A stretch of DNA of 27,187 nucleotides from JAVVPL01 sp036655775 (GCA_036655775.1 JAVVPL010000015.1:1-27187); one strand, 5' to 3'; shown: positions 6,917 to 15,254, counted from the first letter of the stretch. Translations and numbers: made by a program. Notes: generated by a model not told the origin, from the letters alone.

Positions 6917-8203
6917 ATGAAAACAAAAATTCTCTTTTTGTTTTGTGTCGTAACTTTTCCTTTTGTTACAGAGGCACAAATAGAACATGTCAACTACAAA
7001 TTCCCAGACACGAATAAAACTTTTAATTTTATATTCGGTCAAAAGCATCAAGACACCGCTATGATACGAATACTTTTAGAAAATGCACCTCAAAATTTTA
7101 ATGCACCAGGGGCAGGTCGTTTTGCTATTGTAGGTAATCAAAAAAAGTTTTATCTCAGTTTAAGTGGGTACGTGAAAGGGACCCTTTCATACGATTGGAA
7201 AAATCCCATTGTCAACAACCATGCATTTATTACGAGTTTCATTCCCATGGATCAAACTCCTGGCAATGAAGGTTTGGTTCAATTGGGTGCTCAAACCAGT
7301 ACCCTCGCCATCAATTTTGTGGGACTTCCTGGCACCAAACACCAAATAGGAGCCTATTTCAATATCAATTTTTCCAATACTAATTATGCCCCCGCCATAA
7401 TAAATGCCTACGCCACGTATTTTGGGTTTAAAATAGGAATGGCCTTTAGTTTATACACCGATTTGATGGCAGGGCCGCCAACAATTGATTTTCAAGGTCC
7501 AAATTCGTGGACACTTTTACCCAATGCAGTTTTGGATTACGAATACAAGTTTAATAAACATTGGGGCGTGGGGATTGGTATAGAAATGCCCATAGCAAGT
7601 TATACCACCAATACAATGACCTATGCCGTCAATCAAAAAGTACCCGATATTCCGGCATACGTACAATATTCGTGGCAGAATGGAAGCAGTTGGATACGTC
7701 TTTCGGGTATTATTCGTAATATGCAATATAGGGATGTACTTGCCAAAGAAAACCACAATAATGTAGGATGGGGCGCAAAACTCAGTGGGTCGGCCTTATT
7801 GTTCAAAAATTTGACTTCGTTTTATCAAATTGCCTACGGAAGTGGAGCTAGCAGTTATTTTCAAGACTTGTATGGAATGCAAATGGATATGCTTCCCAAT
7901 CCTCATCACAATGGAAAATTAGCCAATGTCAATTCATGGGGAGCCTATTTGGGTTTGCAATACAATTTCACCAAAGATATTTTTGCATCTTGTACGTACA
8001 GCATTGTACAAGCCAATCCCACGCAAGGGTATTACGCTGGAGATTTATATAAATCGGCCCAATATGTAGTAGGCAATGTGTTTTGGAATGTAAATTCTGT
8101 GATACAATTGGGATTGGAATATATTTGGGGTGACCGACAAAATATGGATCACAATTACAAAAGCAATAATCGCATACAAACCATGATTCAAGTAAGTTTT
8201 TAA
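6917..8203 (+). CDS. DcaP-like outer-membrane porin
   Basis: A 428-residue exported barrel. Residues 1-20 form a signal peptide ending TEA before Gln21. After a short spacer, KKFYLSLSGYVKGTLSYDW begins the barrel, and AYATYFGFKIGMAFSLYTD with AGPPTIDFQGPN follows; these resemble the DcaP trimeric porin family in pattern (recognised by eye). The C-terminus IQTMIQVSF ends in Phe as expected for Bam-assembled barrels. It is monocistronic and divergent from the SDR-barrel operon, so the three envelope proteins may share a regulator. Substrate unknown. DcaP-like porins in other bacteria take up negatively charged small molecules, but I do not extend that here. Confidence 0.65.
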   Translation: MKTKILFLFCVVTFPFVTEAQIEHVNYKFPDTNKTFNFIFGQKHQDTAMIRILLENAPQNFNAPGAGRFAIVGNQKKFYLSLSGYVKGTLSYDWKNPIVNNHAFITSFIPMDQTPGNEGLVQLGAQTSTLAINFVGLPGTKHQIGAYFNINFSNTNYAPAIINAYATYFGFKIGMAFSLYTDLMAGPPTIDFQGPNSWTLLPNAVLDYEYKFNKHWGVGIGIEMPIASYTTNTMTYAVNQKVPDIPAYVQYSWQNGSSWIRLSGIIRNMQYRDVLAKENHNNVGWGAKLSGSALLFKNLTSFYQIAYGSGASSYFQDLYGMQMDMLPNPHHNGKLANVNSWGAYLGLQYNFTKDIFASCTYSIVQANPTQGYYAGDLYKSAQYVVGNVFWNVNSVIQLGLEYIWGDRQNMDHNYKSNNRIQTMIQVSF

Positions 8204-8261
8204 TCGGTGATTGGGATTACATTTATTCGAAATTATATTTTATTGCATACGATTATACATA

Positions 8262-8297
8262 AAAATCAATCCACAAAAGAAAATCAATCCACAAAAA
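8262..8297. repeat. 18-bp tandem duplication
   Basis: AAAATCAATCCACAAAAG is followed directly by AAAATCAATCCACAAAAA, 17 of 18 bases identical. It lies in the 128-base gap between the converging porin and LiaF-like genes and looks like a slippage duplication. No clear terminator is visible in this gap. Confidence 0.6.
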
Positions 8298-8331
8298 GCT
8301 TCTACTCAAAATGTAAAACACCAATAAATTT

Positions 8332-9279
8332 TTATCGAATTTCTACATTACCCAATATAACCGTACCTCGAAGAATAAGGATTTTTTTATTTCCTAGAGT
8401 TTCTGAAGATGGGGCTTCAACGAAGGGCAAACGAGAATCTTTGGTATCCGCTAATATTTCTTGGGTTTCAAATATAAGTTTCCAATCTGCAGGTACAAAA
8501 ATAGTAATCGCGCCCAATACACAATGTAGATCGATAAAAGTTTCGGTATTTTTTAATTTTACTTTTCGCAAATCCAATCTGGTATTCGCAAAAACAGTGC
8601 TTATATTCGCCCCTGTAAAATACGTTTCATTGACCAAATGCACTGCATCACTAAATATATTCACCGAATATACAAAACCATCTTTGGTGATATGAATATG
8701 TTTCCAATTTTTAATTATAGAATGTTGATAACGTCCAAAAATATGCGAATTCGACGATGCAGAATGGGCATGATGAATGGAATCCTTTTCGGAATGAGCT
8801 TGTGAAGAAGCATCAGAATGAGCTTGTGCGTGTGTTGAGTCGGTTTGAAATTGCGATTGTAAATTCGATTGCAATGGAGACTCTACCGAAGAGGAGGTAT
8901 AAGCTTGAAAAGGTGTTTTTGTTTTTTTAGGTGTAAACAAACGCAACAATAAATACAAACCCAAAGCAATGCAAATCACCGCCCAATACACATGTACACG
9001 CGAAATCGCGCCCAAATCCAATCCTAATAAAGGCTCCATAAAATAAAAACCTGTAAACAGAATAATAAAGCCAACAAACCAATGTCGACGAATCATCAAT
9101 AATAACCCACATAAAATAATCAACGACTGCCAAGAAAGAATAATACACAACATACTCGAACTTAGAACACCTAAGCTACTCAATAACAACAATACGCCAA
9201 CAATGACAAACAAACTTGCCAAAATATAAGCAAAATAGCCATGATGGATATTTTGTTTGTGTGTTTGAGATGCACTCAT
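8332..9279 (-). CDS. LiaF-like membrane protein with His/Ser-rich linker
   Basis: A 315-residue protein with four hydrophobic helices near residues 17-38, 43-63, 67-83 and 96-115, the arrangement of LiaF-type transmembrane domains. Residues 125-180 form a Ser/Gln/His-rich linker with about ten histidines in the last 35 positions. The C-terminal region (about 200-315), including FSDAVHL, GAITIFVPADWKL and ILRGTVILGNVEI, matches the LiaF C-terminal beta-helical domain (cell-wall-active antibiotic response family). In Firmicutes LiaF inhibits the LiaRS stress system; in Bacteroidota the role is unclear, and no LiaRS-like pair is adjacent. The gene has its own strong promoter and appears monocistronic. 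Confidence 0.75.
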   Translation of the reverse strand: MSASQTHKQNIHHGYFAYILASLFVIVGVLLLLSSLGVLSSSMLCIILSWQSLIILCGLLLMIRRHWFVGFIILFTGFYFMEPLLGLDLGAISRVHVYWAVICIALGLYLLLRLFTPKKTKTPFQAYTSSSVESPLQSNLQSQFQTDSTHAQAHSDASSQAHSEKDSIHHAHSASSNSHIFGRYQHSIIKNWKHIHITKDGFVYSVNIFSDAVHLVNETYFTGANISTVFANTRLDLRKVKLKNTETFIDLHCVLGAITIFVPADWKLIFETQEILADTKDSRLPFVEAPSSETLGNKKILILRGTVILGNVEIR

Positions 9280-9306
9280 AAAAAAAATATTATAAGATTA
9301 AGGAAG

Positions 9307-9338
9307 CAAAGATAAAGATTGCTACCCTAATACACAAA
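9307..9338 (-). promoter_or_regulatory. Promoter of LiaF-like gene
   Basis: On the minus strand TTTG (9338-9335), 20 bases, then TATCTTTG (9314-9307) matches the consensus TTTG and TAnnTTTG elements with normal spacing. Transcription would start near 9301, leaving a leader of about 20 bases to the ATG at 9279. Confidence 0.7.
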
Positions 9339-9400
9339 TTATTTAACATTCTATTTCTTATTTTTTTTCCCAACATTTTAAATGTTTCGCAAAAAAATTG

Positions 9401-9408
9401 TACCTTTG
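9401..9408 (+). promoter_or_regulatory. typA promoter -7 box
   Basis: TACCTTTG matches TAnnTTTG. The transcript would begin near 9414 and carry a leader of about 50 bases to the ATG at 9463. No TTG lies at the normal -33 distance. Confidence 0.55.
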
Positions 9409-9462
9409 CATCTTTTGTACAATATCGATTTACATATATATTTAAAATAAGATAGGATTAAG

Positions 9463-11277
9463 ATGAGTGAAAACATTAGAAACATTGCTATTATTGCCCA
9501 CGTTGACCACGGTAAAACAACTCTCGTTGACCGTATTTTGCACCAAGTAAAACTTTTTAGAGACAATCAAGAAGTTCAAGATTTATTATTAGACAACAAT
9601 GATCTGGAGCGTGAGCGCGGCATTACCATTTTGGCAAAAAATGTTTCTGTTCGTTACAAAGATGTTAAAATAAATATTATTGATACGCCAGGACACGCAG
9701 ATTTTGGAGGCGAAGTAGAGCGTGTTTTAAATATGGCTGACGGTGTATTATTGGTTGTGGATGCTTTTGAAGGTCCCATGCCCCAAACTCGTTTTGTACT
9801 TCAAAAAGCCATTGACTTAAATTTAAAACCCATTGTGGTTATCAATAAAGTTGATAAAGAAAACTGCGAACCCGAACTTACGCAAGAGAAAGTATTTGAT
9901 TTAATGTTCAGCCTAGGGGCTACCGAAGATCAGTTAAATTTCCCAACGGCTTATGGCTCTTCTAAAAACGGTTGGATGTCGGCCGATTGGCGTCAACAAA
10001 CCGAAGATGTTAGCTATTTATTAGATTTGATTATCGAACATATTCCTGCCCCTAAATGCACGGTGGGCAACACCCAAATGATGATTACCTCCTTAGATTA
10101 TTCATCTTATATTGGACGTATTGCCGTAGGTCGTCTTACACGTGGCACATTAGAACCAGGACAAAACATTTGCTTAGTAAAAAGAGATGGCTCTATTACA
10201 AAACAAAAAATAAAAGAACTATACCGTTTTGAAGGTATGGGCAAAGAAAAAATGAAAACGCCCATTGAAGCAGGTGAAATTTGCGCACTCATGGGCTTGG
10301 ATAATTTTGATATTGGAGATACCGTGGCCGACTTTGAGAATCCCGAAGCCCTATCCCCTATTTCAGTGGATGAGCCTACCATGAATATGCTATTTACCAT
10401 CAACAACTCTCCCTTTTTCGGAAAAGAAGGTAAGTTTGTTACCTCTCGTCACATTCGTGAAAGATTAATGAAAGAATTGGAAAAGAATTTAGCACTTCGT
10501 ATGGAAGATACCGCTTCTCCTGATGCGATGTTAGTGTTTGGACGTGGTATTTTACACCTTTCAATTCTTGTTGAAACTATGCGTAGAGAAGGCTATGAAC
10601 TCCAATTGGGACAACCACAAGTTATCATCAAAGAAATTGATGGTAAAAAATGTGAACCTATTGAATTTTTGACTATTCACGTACCCGAAAATTTTGCAGG
10701 TAAAGTTATTGAATTAGTGACTCAACGTAAGGGAGAAATCTTGACCATAGAAGTTCACGGAGATCGTTCACACATGGAATTTACCATTCCTGCTCGTGGA
10801 ATTATTGGATTACGTAATAGTGTTTTAACGGCAACTGAAGGCGAAGCTATTATTGCTCACCGTTTCAAAGGTTTTGAACCCTGGAAAGGAGACTTAGGAA
10901 ATAAACGCAATGGCGCATTAATTGCAATGGAAACAGGAAATGCCTATCCATATTCAATTGATAAGCTTCAAGATCGAGGTTCTTTCTTTATTCTCCCCAA
11001 TGACGAAGTTTATGCAGGACAAGTAATTGGAGAACATATTCGTCAAGATGATTTGGTTATCAATGTTACTAAAAGTAAAAAATTGACAAATATGCGTGCT
11101 TCGGGCTCTGATGACTCCGTTCGCATGATTCCACCTATTCGCTTTTCGTTGGAGGAAGCAATGGAATATATCGGTGAAGATGAATATTTGGAAGTGACCC
11201 CTTCTTCTTTACGGATTCGTAAAATCATTTTAAATGAATTGGAACGTAAACGTTCTTCTAAAAAAGTAGAAAATTAA
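9463..11277 (+). CDS. typA: Ribosome-associated GTPase TypA/BipA
   Basis: Translational GTPase of the EF-G family that binds the ribosome and aids 50S assembly and stress growth. It has 604 residues, the normal length. GTPase motifs are AHVDHGKT (12-19), RGITI (52-56), DTPGH (74-78) and NKVD (128-131). Later BipA-type segments include FGRGILHLSILVETMRREGY and the C-terminal region with ARGIIGLRNSVLTATEGE and GNAYPYSIDKLQDRG. It stands alone with its own promoter and a strong terminator. Confidence 0.97.
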   Translation: MSENIRNIAIIAHVDHGKTTLVDRILHQVKLFRDNQEVQDLLLDNNDLERERGITILAKNVSVRYKDVKINIIDTPGHADFGGEVERVLNMADGVLLVVDAFEGPMPQTRFVLQKAIDLNLKPIVVINKVDKENCEPELTQEKVFDLMFSLGATEDQLNFPTAYGSSKNGWMSADWRQQTEDVSYLLDLIIEHIPAPKCTVGNTQMMITSLDYSSYIGRIAVGRLTRGTLEPGQNICLVKRDGSITKQKIKELYRFEGMGKEKMKTPIEAGEICALMGLDNFDIGDTVADFENPEALSPISVDEPTMNMLFTINNSPFFGKEGKFVTSRHIRERLMKELEKNLALRMEDTASPDAMLVFGRGILHLSILVETMRREGYELQLGQPQVIIKEIDGKKCEPIEFLTIHVPENFAGKVIELVTQRKGEILTIEVHGDRSHMEFTIPARGIIGLRNSVLTATEGEAIIAHRFKGFEPWKGDLGNKRNGALIAMETGNAYPYSIDKLQDRGSFFILPNDEVYAGQVIGEHIRQDDLVINVTKSKKLTNMRASGSDDSVRMIPPIRFSLEEAMEYIGEDEYLEVTPSSLRIRKIILNELERKRSSKKVEN

Positions 11278-11291
11278 ATATAGAGATAAAT

Positions 11292-11329
11292 AAAAAAAGA
11301 GGTTGTTGAAAAACAGCCTCTTTTTTTTT
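11292..11329. terminator. Bidirectional terminator between typA and fabG-like gene
   Basis: GAGGTTGTT, loop GAAA, AACAGCCTC (11299-11320) forms a 9-bp stem with one G-T pair. It is flanked by an A-run on the left and nine T on the right, so it can end transcripts from both converging genes. Confidence 0.88.
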
Positions 11330-11383
11330 GCAATTTGCTATTGAAACCTAGCATTGCTTTATTGTTTATTCTAAAAAATAATC

Positions 11384-12112
11384 TTAAATAGTCATGCCCC
11401 CATCTACCGACAAGGTATGTCCATTGATGTAAGCCGACTCTGAAGAGGCTAAAAATAAATTTGCAAAAGCAATTTCTTCAGGTTGTCCCAAACGATTGGC
11501 AGGTACTTTGGCTTTCATTCCAGCCAACACGTCTTCGGGCATTTTAGCCACCATATCCGTAGCAATAAAACCAGGAGCAATGGCATTAACTGTAATTCCT
11601 TTACGTCCCAACTCTCTCGCCCAAGTTTTAGTCAAACCAATAAGACCTGCTTTGGTAGCCACATAATTAGATTGTCCAAAATTGCCATACAAAGCAACTA
11701 CAGAAGAAGTATTGATAATACGTCCATAATTATTTTTAAGCATATATTCGGAAATTACTTTTCCACAATAAAATACGCCTGTCAAATTTACATCAATAAC
11801 TTGTTGCCACATTTCAGGAGTCATTTTTTTCAATGAACTATCTCGTGTAATTCCTGCATTATTGATCAAAATATCAATAGCGCCAAATTTGTCAAAAACT
11901 ATTTTGGCAGCCGCTTCTACTTCAGCAAAAACAGAGGTATCCACTTTTTGAAACATCACATTTAATTCTTTGGCTTTTGCTTCGCCTCTTGTGGTATCTC
12001 TACCCCAAATAACTACTTTTGCACCCTCTTGTGCAAATAATTTTGCCGTAGCAGCACCAATACCTGCAGTGCCACCTGTGACAATTGCCACCTTGTTTTC
12101 TAATCTTTTCAT
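11384..12112 (-). CDS. FabG-like 3-oxoacyl-ACP / acetoacetyl-CoA reductase
   Basis: A 242-residue classical SDR. TGGTAGIG (12-19), NNAG (84-87), Asn109, Ser137, Tyr150 and Lys154 are all present, and the sequence ends SVDGGMTI as FabG does. Arg38 after the second strand favours NADPH. It lies 32 bases downstream of a MaoC-type hydratase in the same direction. That pairing suits (R)-3-hydroxyacyl chemistry, either fatty-acid type or polyhydroxyalkanoate precursor metabolism (PhaB-like). No PHA synthase is in the window, so I keep the general name. A second, divergent fabG for fatty acid synthesis probably exists elsewhere in the genome (inference). Confidence 0.88.
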   Translation of the reverse strand: MKRLENKVAIVTGGTAGIGAATAKLFAQEGAKVVIWGRDTTRGEAKAKELNVMFQKVDTSVFAEVEAAAKIVFDKFGAIDILINNAGITRDSSLKKMTPEMWQQVIDVNLTGVFYCGKVISEYMLKNNYGRIINTSSVVALYGNFGQSNYVATKAGLIGLTKTWARELGRKGITVNAIAPGFIATDMVAKMPEDVLAGMKAKVPANRLGQPEEIAFANLFLASSESAYINGHTLSVDGGMTI

Positions 12113-12144
12113 TTGTAAATATATTTTTTATTTTGTTTCCTTAC

Positions 12145-12549
12145 TTATACAAATTGTATATCATTTTTTAATTTGGCAGTACCCACTATACAATCCTTTC
12201 CTTGAGCATTTTGCAAAACACATTTAACCACCCCCGTATGTTTTTCGATGTTCACTTCTGTAACTTCAAACAAAGCCACATAAGGTTCATCCACAAATAC
12301 AGGACCCGTAAATTTCATCTCTTGATACATGTAGATAGTGCCAGCTCCAGGAAAAAGAGTTCCAAAAACTTTTGAAAAAACAGCACCTGACAAAAAACCA
12401 TGCACAATCGGTCTTTTAAAAATAGTTTTGGCAGCAAAAGCCGCATCTATATGAATTGGATTATTATCTCCTGTAATTCGAGCAAAAGTATCCACATCTT
12501 CTTGTTTAAAATTGAGCTCTTGACGGTATTTATCGCCTGTTTTGATCAT
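12145..12549 (-). CDS. MaoC-family (R)-specific enoyl-CoA/ACP hydratase
   Basis: A 134-residue single hot-dog-domain protein, the size of PhaJ-type hydratases. The hydratase motif is DNNPIH with Asp28 and His33 as the catalytic pair, followed by VHGFLSGAVFSKVFGTLFPG and GTIYMYQEMKF typical of MaoC proteins. It would interconvert trans-2-enoyl and (R)-3-hydroxyacyl thioesters. It is first in an operon with the FabG-like reductase, which would use the same 3-hydroxyacyl intermediate. Whether the acyl carrier is CoA or ACP cannot be told. Confidence 0.88.
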   Translation of the reverse strand: MIKTGDKYRQELNFKQEDVDTFARITGDNNPIHIDAAFAAKTIFKRPIVHGFLSGAVFSKVFGTLFPGAGTIYMYQEMKFTGPVFVDEPYVALFEVTEVNIEKHTGVVKCVLQNAQGKDCIVGTAKLKNDIQFV

Positions 12550-12611
12550 TTTTTTATATTTTAATGTTTTTATATTCTTGTCTTTCTACTTACTAAAAAA
12601 CAAATAGAACA

Positions 12612-12619
12612 CAAAAATA
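12612..12619 (-). promoter_or_regulatory. Promoter -7 box of hydratase-reductase operon
   Basis: On the minus strand this reads TATTTTTG, an exact TAnnTTTG match. Transcription would begin near 12606, about 57 bases before the hydratase ATG. Confidence 0.5.
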
Positions 12620-12650
12620 CAATATTTTTTTAGAAAAGAATAAAAAATCT

Positions 12651-12658
12651 TACCTTTG
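12651..12658 (+). promoter_or_regulatory. Promoter -7 box of the tadA-cdd run
   Basis: TACCTTTG matches TAnnTTTG. The start site near 12664 would leave a 110-base leader before the ATG at 12776. The leader begins with a small hairpin: AGAACTA (12662-12668) pairs with TAGTTCT (12676-12682) around a 7-base loop. Confidence 0.55.
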
Positions 12659-12775
12659 TCTAGAACTATTAAAATTAGTTCTGTATGAAACGAGACTGAA
12701 TGCAACAATTCAAGCCAAAACATGCAAACAAACTCATAGAGTTCTTCAAGATCTATTTACTAAAAATACGAATGT

Positions 12776-12964
12776 ATGAAAACCATTTTACTTTTTTTAA
12801 ATTTAGTATTTATTTTTTGTTTAGATGCTCAAACAGTCATTGAATTTCAAAGCTATGCCTTGGAAAACGTGACTAAACAACAAATGTGCAAAGCTGATTT
12901 TATTAGCCCTTCAACCGCTGACGAAAATCAAATTATAGTGCGCCAAATAATCAAAACAAATTAA
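12776..12964 (+). CDS. Small putative secreted protein (62 aa), unknown function
   Basis: I do not recognise this ORF. It begins MKTILLFLNLVFIFCLDAQ, a plausible Bacteroidota signal peptide with cleavage after Ala18, leaving a mature peptide of about 44 residues with one cysteine. It lies between a TAnnTTTG promoter and tadA, ends 9 bases before the tadA ATG, and so would be co-transcribed. The start could instead be affected by an overlapping ATG at 12772 in another frame. It may be a real small gene, a remnant of a longer exported protein, or a leader ORF. Confidence 0.45.
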   Translation: MKTILLFLNLVFIFCLDAQTVIEFQSYALENVTKQQMCKADFISPSTADENQIIVRQIIKTN

Positions 12965-12973
12965 AATTTATCT

Positions 12974-13423
12974 ATGTGTCCAATCTGTATTCAAGACGAT
13001 ACGTACTTCATGAGAGAAGCGCTCAAGGAAGCACAAAGAGCCTTTCTAAAGGACGAAATACCCGTAGGGGCTGTTATTGTATGTAATGGAAAAATTATTG
13101 GGCGTGGGCACAATTTAACAGAGCAATTGACCGATGTAACTGCGCATGCCGAAATGCAAGCTTTTACAGCTGCGGCTTCATATTTAGGAGGAAAATATTT
13201 GGGTTCATGTTGTTTGTATGTAACCTTGGAACCTTGTGTTATGTGTGCAGGAGCAGCTTTTTGGACACAAATAGGACGTATTGTGTATGGAGCTAAAGAC
13301 GAAAAACGAGGCTATTCAAAAGTTCAACCCGCCATTCTTCATCCGAAAACAGAAGTACTAAGCGGAATATTAGAAGTAGAATGCACCCATTTATTGCAAT
13401 CTTTTTTTAAGCAAAAACGATAG
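12974..13423 (+). CDS. tadA: tRNA-specific adenosine-34 deaminase
   Basis: Zinc deaminase that converts A34 to inosine in tRNA-Arg(ACG). It has 149 residues. The zinc and catalytic residues lie in HAE (58-60) and PCVMC (87-91), and the bulk pattern AxxEAxxAxxxxEIPVGAVIV is typical of TadA rather than of cytosine or guanine deaminases. The start at 12974 puts YFMREALKEA at residues 11-20, as in homologues; Met13 is the fallback start. The likely substrate, a tRNA-Arg(ACG), is encoded at 26134-26207 in this same window. Confidence 0.94.
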   Translation: MCPICIQDDTYFMREALKEAQRAFLKDEIPVGAVIVCNGKIIGRGHNLTEQLTDVTAHAEMQAFTAAASYLGGKYLGSCCLYVTLEPCVMCAGAAFWTQIGRIVYGAKDEKRGYSKVQPAILHPKTEVLSGILEVECTHLLQSFFKQKR

Positions 13424-13453
13424 GTAGAAACTGATTTATTAAAATATTTACAG

Positions 13454-13918
13454 ATGAAAAAAGAAATCAAACTACACTATTTGGAATTTGATGACGAAAC
13501 CCAATTGAGTAATGTAGATGCCCTGCTATTGAAGCAGGCACAAGAGGCAGCTCAAAATGCGTATGCTCCCTATTCCAAATTTAAAGTAGGCGCAGCCATA
13601 TTGCTCGACAATGGGCAAATTGTAAAAGGCAATAATCAAGAAAACATCGCATATCCTTCGGGTCTCTGTGCCGAAAGAGTGGCTCTTTTTGCTGCTAAAG
13701 CCAATTATCCAACACAAACAATTCAAACCCTTGCTATATGCGCAATTTATGCCGACAAGATATTGAGTTCACCTATTTTTCCTTGTGGAAGTTGTTTACA
13801 AGTATTGAGAGAATATCAAAAATTATCAGATCACAAAATTCGCATTCTTTTACAAGGCATGCGGGGAAAAGTTATGATTTTTGAAGGTGTTGAAAATTTA
13901 CTACCTTTTGGATTTTAA
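13454..13918 (+). CDS. cdd: Cytidine deaminase
   Basis: Pyrimidine salvage enzyme that deaminates cytidine and deoxycytidine to the uridine forms. It has 154 residues, the homotetrameric short type. Motifs are YAPYSKFKVGAA (37-48), CAE (72-74) and PCGSC (110-114), giving the three zinc cysteines and the catalytic Glu74. It follows tadA by 30 bases in the same direction and probably shares its transcript; both belong to the same deaminase fold. Confidence 0.95.
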   Translation: MKKEIKLHYLEFDDETQLSNVDALLLKQAQEAAQNAYAPYSKFKVGAAILLDNGQIVKGNNQENIAYPSGLCAERVALFAAKANYPTQTIQTLAICAIYADKILSSPIFPCGSCLQVLREYQKLSDHKIRILLQGMRGKVMIFEGVENLLPFGF

Positions 13919-14002
13919 GTATTCTTTTGCCACCTCTTGTTAATTTTACTACTTCTTTGTTAAAAATTCTTAATTTTCAAGTCTTTCCTTTCTTTTTTGG
14001 GC

Positions 14003-14010
14003 TAGCTTTG
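14003..14010 (+). promoter_or_regulatory. dprA promoter -7 box
   Basis: TAGCTTTG fits TAnnTTTG and ends 14 bases before the dprA ATG at 14025, so the leader would be about 10 bases. No TTG at the usual -33 distance. Confidence 0.5.
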
Positions 14011-14024
14011 CAAAAAACAGTCCG

Positions 14025-15149
14025 ATGCAAATACACGAAATAGCCCTTAGCCTCTGTCATGGAATAGGTGCACAAACCGCAAAAAAATTATTGAACGAAA
14101 TAGGCGAAGCCGAAGCTATTTTTGCAGAAAGCAAAGAAGCTATACAGAAAATCAAAGGTATTGCTACGGGAGTTTGGGGGTTTTTACATGCCCAAAGCAC
14201 CTTTCAATTAGCCGAAAAAGAATTAGCAATTATGAATGAAAACGGTATTGAAAGCATATTTTATACCGCAGCTAATTTTCCACAAAGGCTCAAAGAATGC
14301 AACGATAGTCCCATTCTTCTATTCAAAAAAGGCACTATGGATTTGAATATGCCTAAAACTATTGCGATTGTGGGCACACGTAGAGCAAGTCGTTATGGAA
14401 TTGAACAGACGCATCAATTAATAGGCGAATTACAACATGACGGGGTGGCGATTCTTAGTGGTTTAGCGTATGGGATTGATACGCAAGCCCATCTTTCTGC
14501 ATTAGATTATCATTTACCCACAGCCTGTATATTAGGCCATGGCTTCGATCATATTTACCCTCCTGAAAACACAAACTTGGCCCATCGTATTTTAGAAGAA
14601 GAGGGGGCATGGATCAGTGAATATCCATGGCACACCCCTGTACTCCCAGGTCTTTTTCCGAGAAGNNNNNNNNNNGGGTTGTCCGATGCAGTTGTGGTCA
14701 TTGAAGCCTCAAATAAAGGGGGCGCCCTAATCACTGCTCGCATTGCAAATTCTTATAATCGAGACGTATTTGCCATTCCAGGACGTAATAATGAATATTA
14801 TTCACAAGGATGTAATAGCTTAATTAAACAGAACCAAGCCGTTTTATTGCAAAATGCCAATGATATTCGCGACTATATGCAATGGGAGTTATACCAAACA
14901 CCCAATAATTCTAAAAAACGAAATCTACATACCCAATTAACACTAGAGCAAAATGTTATATTGGAAAATATTCGTTTAGAAAACCCCCTAGACGTAGAAA
15001 CTTTAAGCAAACGTGTCAAAAAAAGTATAGCTGAACTATATGCCTATTTGTTTGCCTTAGAAATGATGGGGCTCATCGAAGGAATCCCAGGAAATAGATA
15101 TAGACTCAAAGCGGAAATGCCAATACCCAAACCTGCTCAGCAATCGTAA
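14025..15149 (+). CDS. dprA: DNA-processing protein DprA (contains N gap)
   Basis: Single-stranded DNA-binding protein that loads RecA on incoming DNA during transformation. An N-terminal helix-hairpin-helix region (IALSLCHGIGAQTAKKLL) leads into the Rossmann-like core with IVGTRRASRYG, LSGLAYGIDTQAH, GLSDAVVVIEAS, GALITARIAN and DVFAIPG. A C-terminal winged-helix domain follows (about 310-365), ending GNRYRLKAE. Ten N at 14666-14675 fall in the strongly conserved FPRRNRIIxGLS stretch. As drawn, four residues fill a place where the family has six, so about 16 bases are probably missing. The protein is 374 residues as drawn. Confidence 0.93.
   Translation: MQIHEIALSLCHGIGAQTAKKLLNEIGEAEAIFAESKEAIQKIKGIATGVWGFLHAQSTFQLAEKELAIMNENGIESIFYTAANFPQRLKECNDSPILLFKKGTMDLNMPKTIAIVGTRRASRYGIEQTHQLIGELQHDGVAILSGLAYGIDTQAHLSALDYHLPTACILGHGFDHIYPPENTNLAHRILEEEGAWISEYPWHTPVLPGLFPRXXXXGLSDAVVVIEASNKGGALITARIANSYNRDVFAIPGRNNEYYSQGCNSLIKQNQAVLLQNANDIRDYMQWELYQTPNNSKKRNLHTQLTLEQNVILENIRLENPLDVETLSKRVKKSIAELYAYLFALEMMGLIEGIPGNRYRLKAEMPIPKPAQQS
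14666..14675. other. Assembly gap (10 N) in dprA
   Basis: Ten undetermined bases between codons for Phe-Pro-Arg and Gly-Leu-Ser. The family pattern implies a real gap of about 16 bases, which also keeps the frame. Confidence 0.95.
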
Positions 15150-15184
15150 AAAATTGAAAATTTGAATGACAGGTTCTAAAAACA

Positions 15185-15216
15185 AAAAGAGGTTATCGTG
15201 AATGATAACCTCTTTT
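15185..15216. terminator. Bidirectional terminator between dprA and trxB
   Basis: AAAAGAGGTTATC, loop GTGAAT, GATAACCTCTTTT: a perfect 13-bp stem with A and T flanks. It serves dprA on the plus strand and the trxB operon on the minus strand. Confidence 0.9.
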
Positions 15217-15254
15217 ATTGTATTACTTAGGGGATTGCCCGTATACAATTGTAT

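Noticed and set aside
8262..8297. Tandem repeat as the start of a CRISPR array
   Set aside because: Only two units with no spacer between them and no cas genes.
8207..8695. 162-codon plus-strand ORF overlapping the LiaF-like gene
   Set aside because: Its antisense frame encodes recognisable LiaF C-terminal sequence and this ORF shows no domain.
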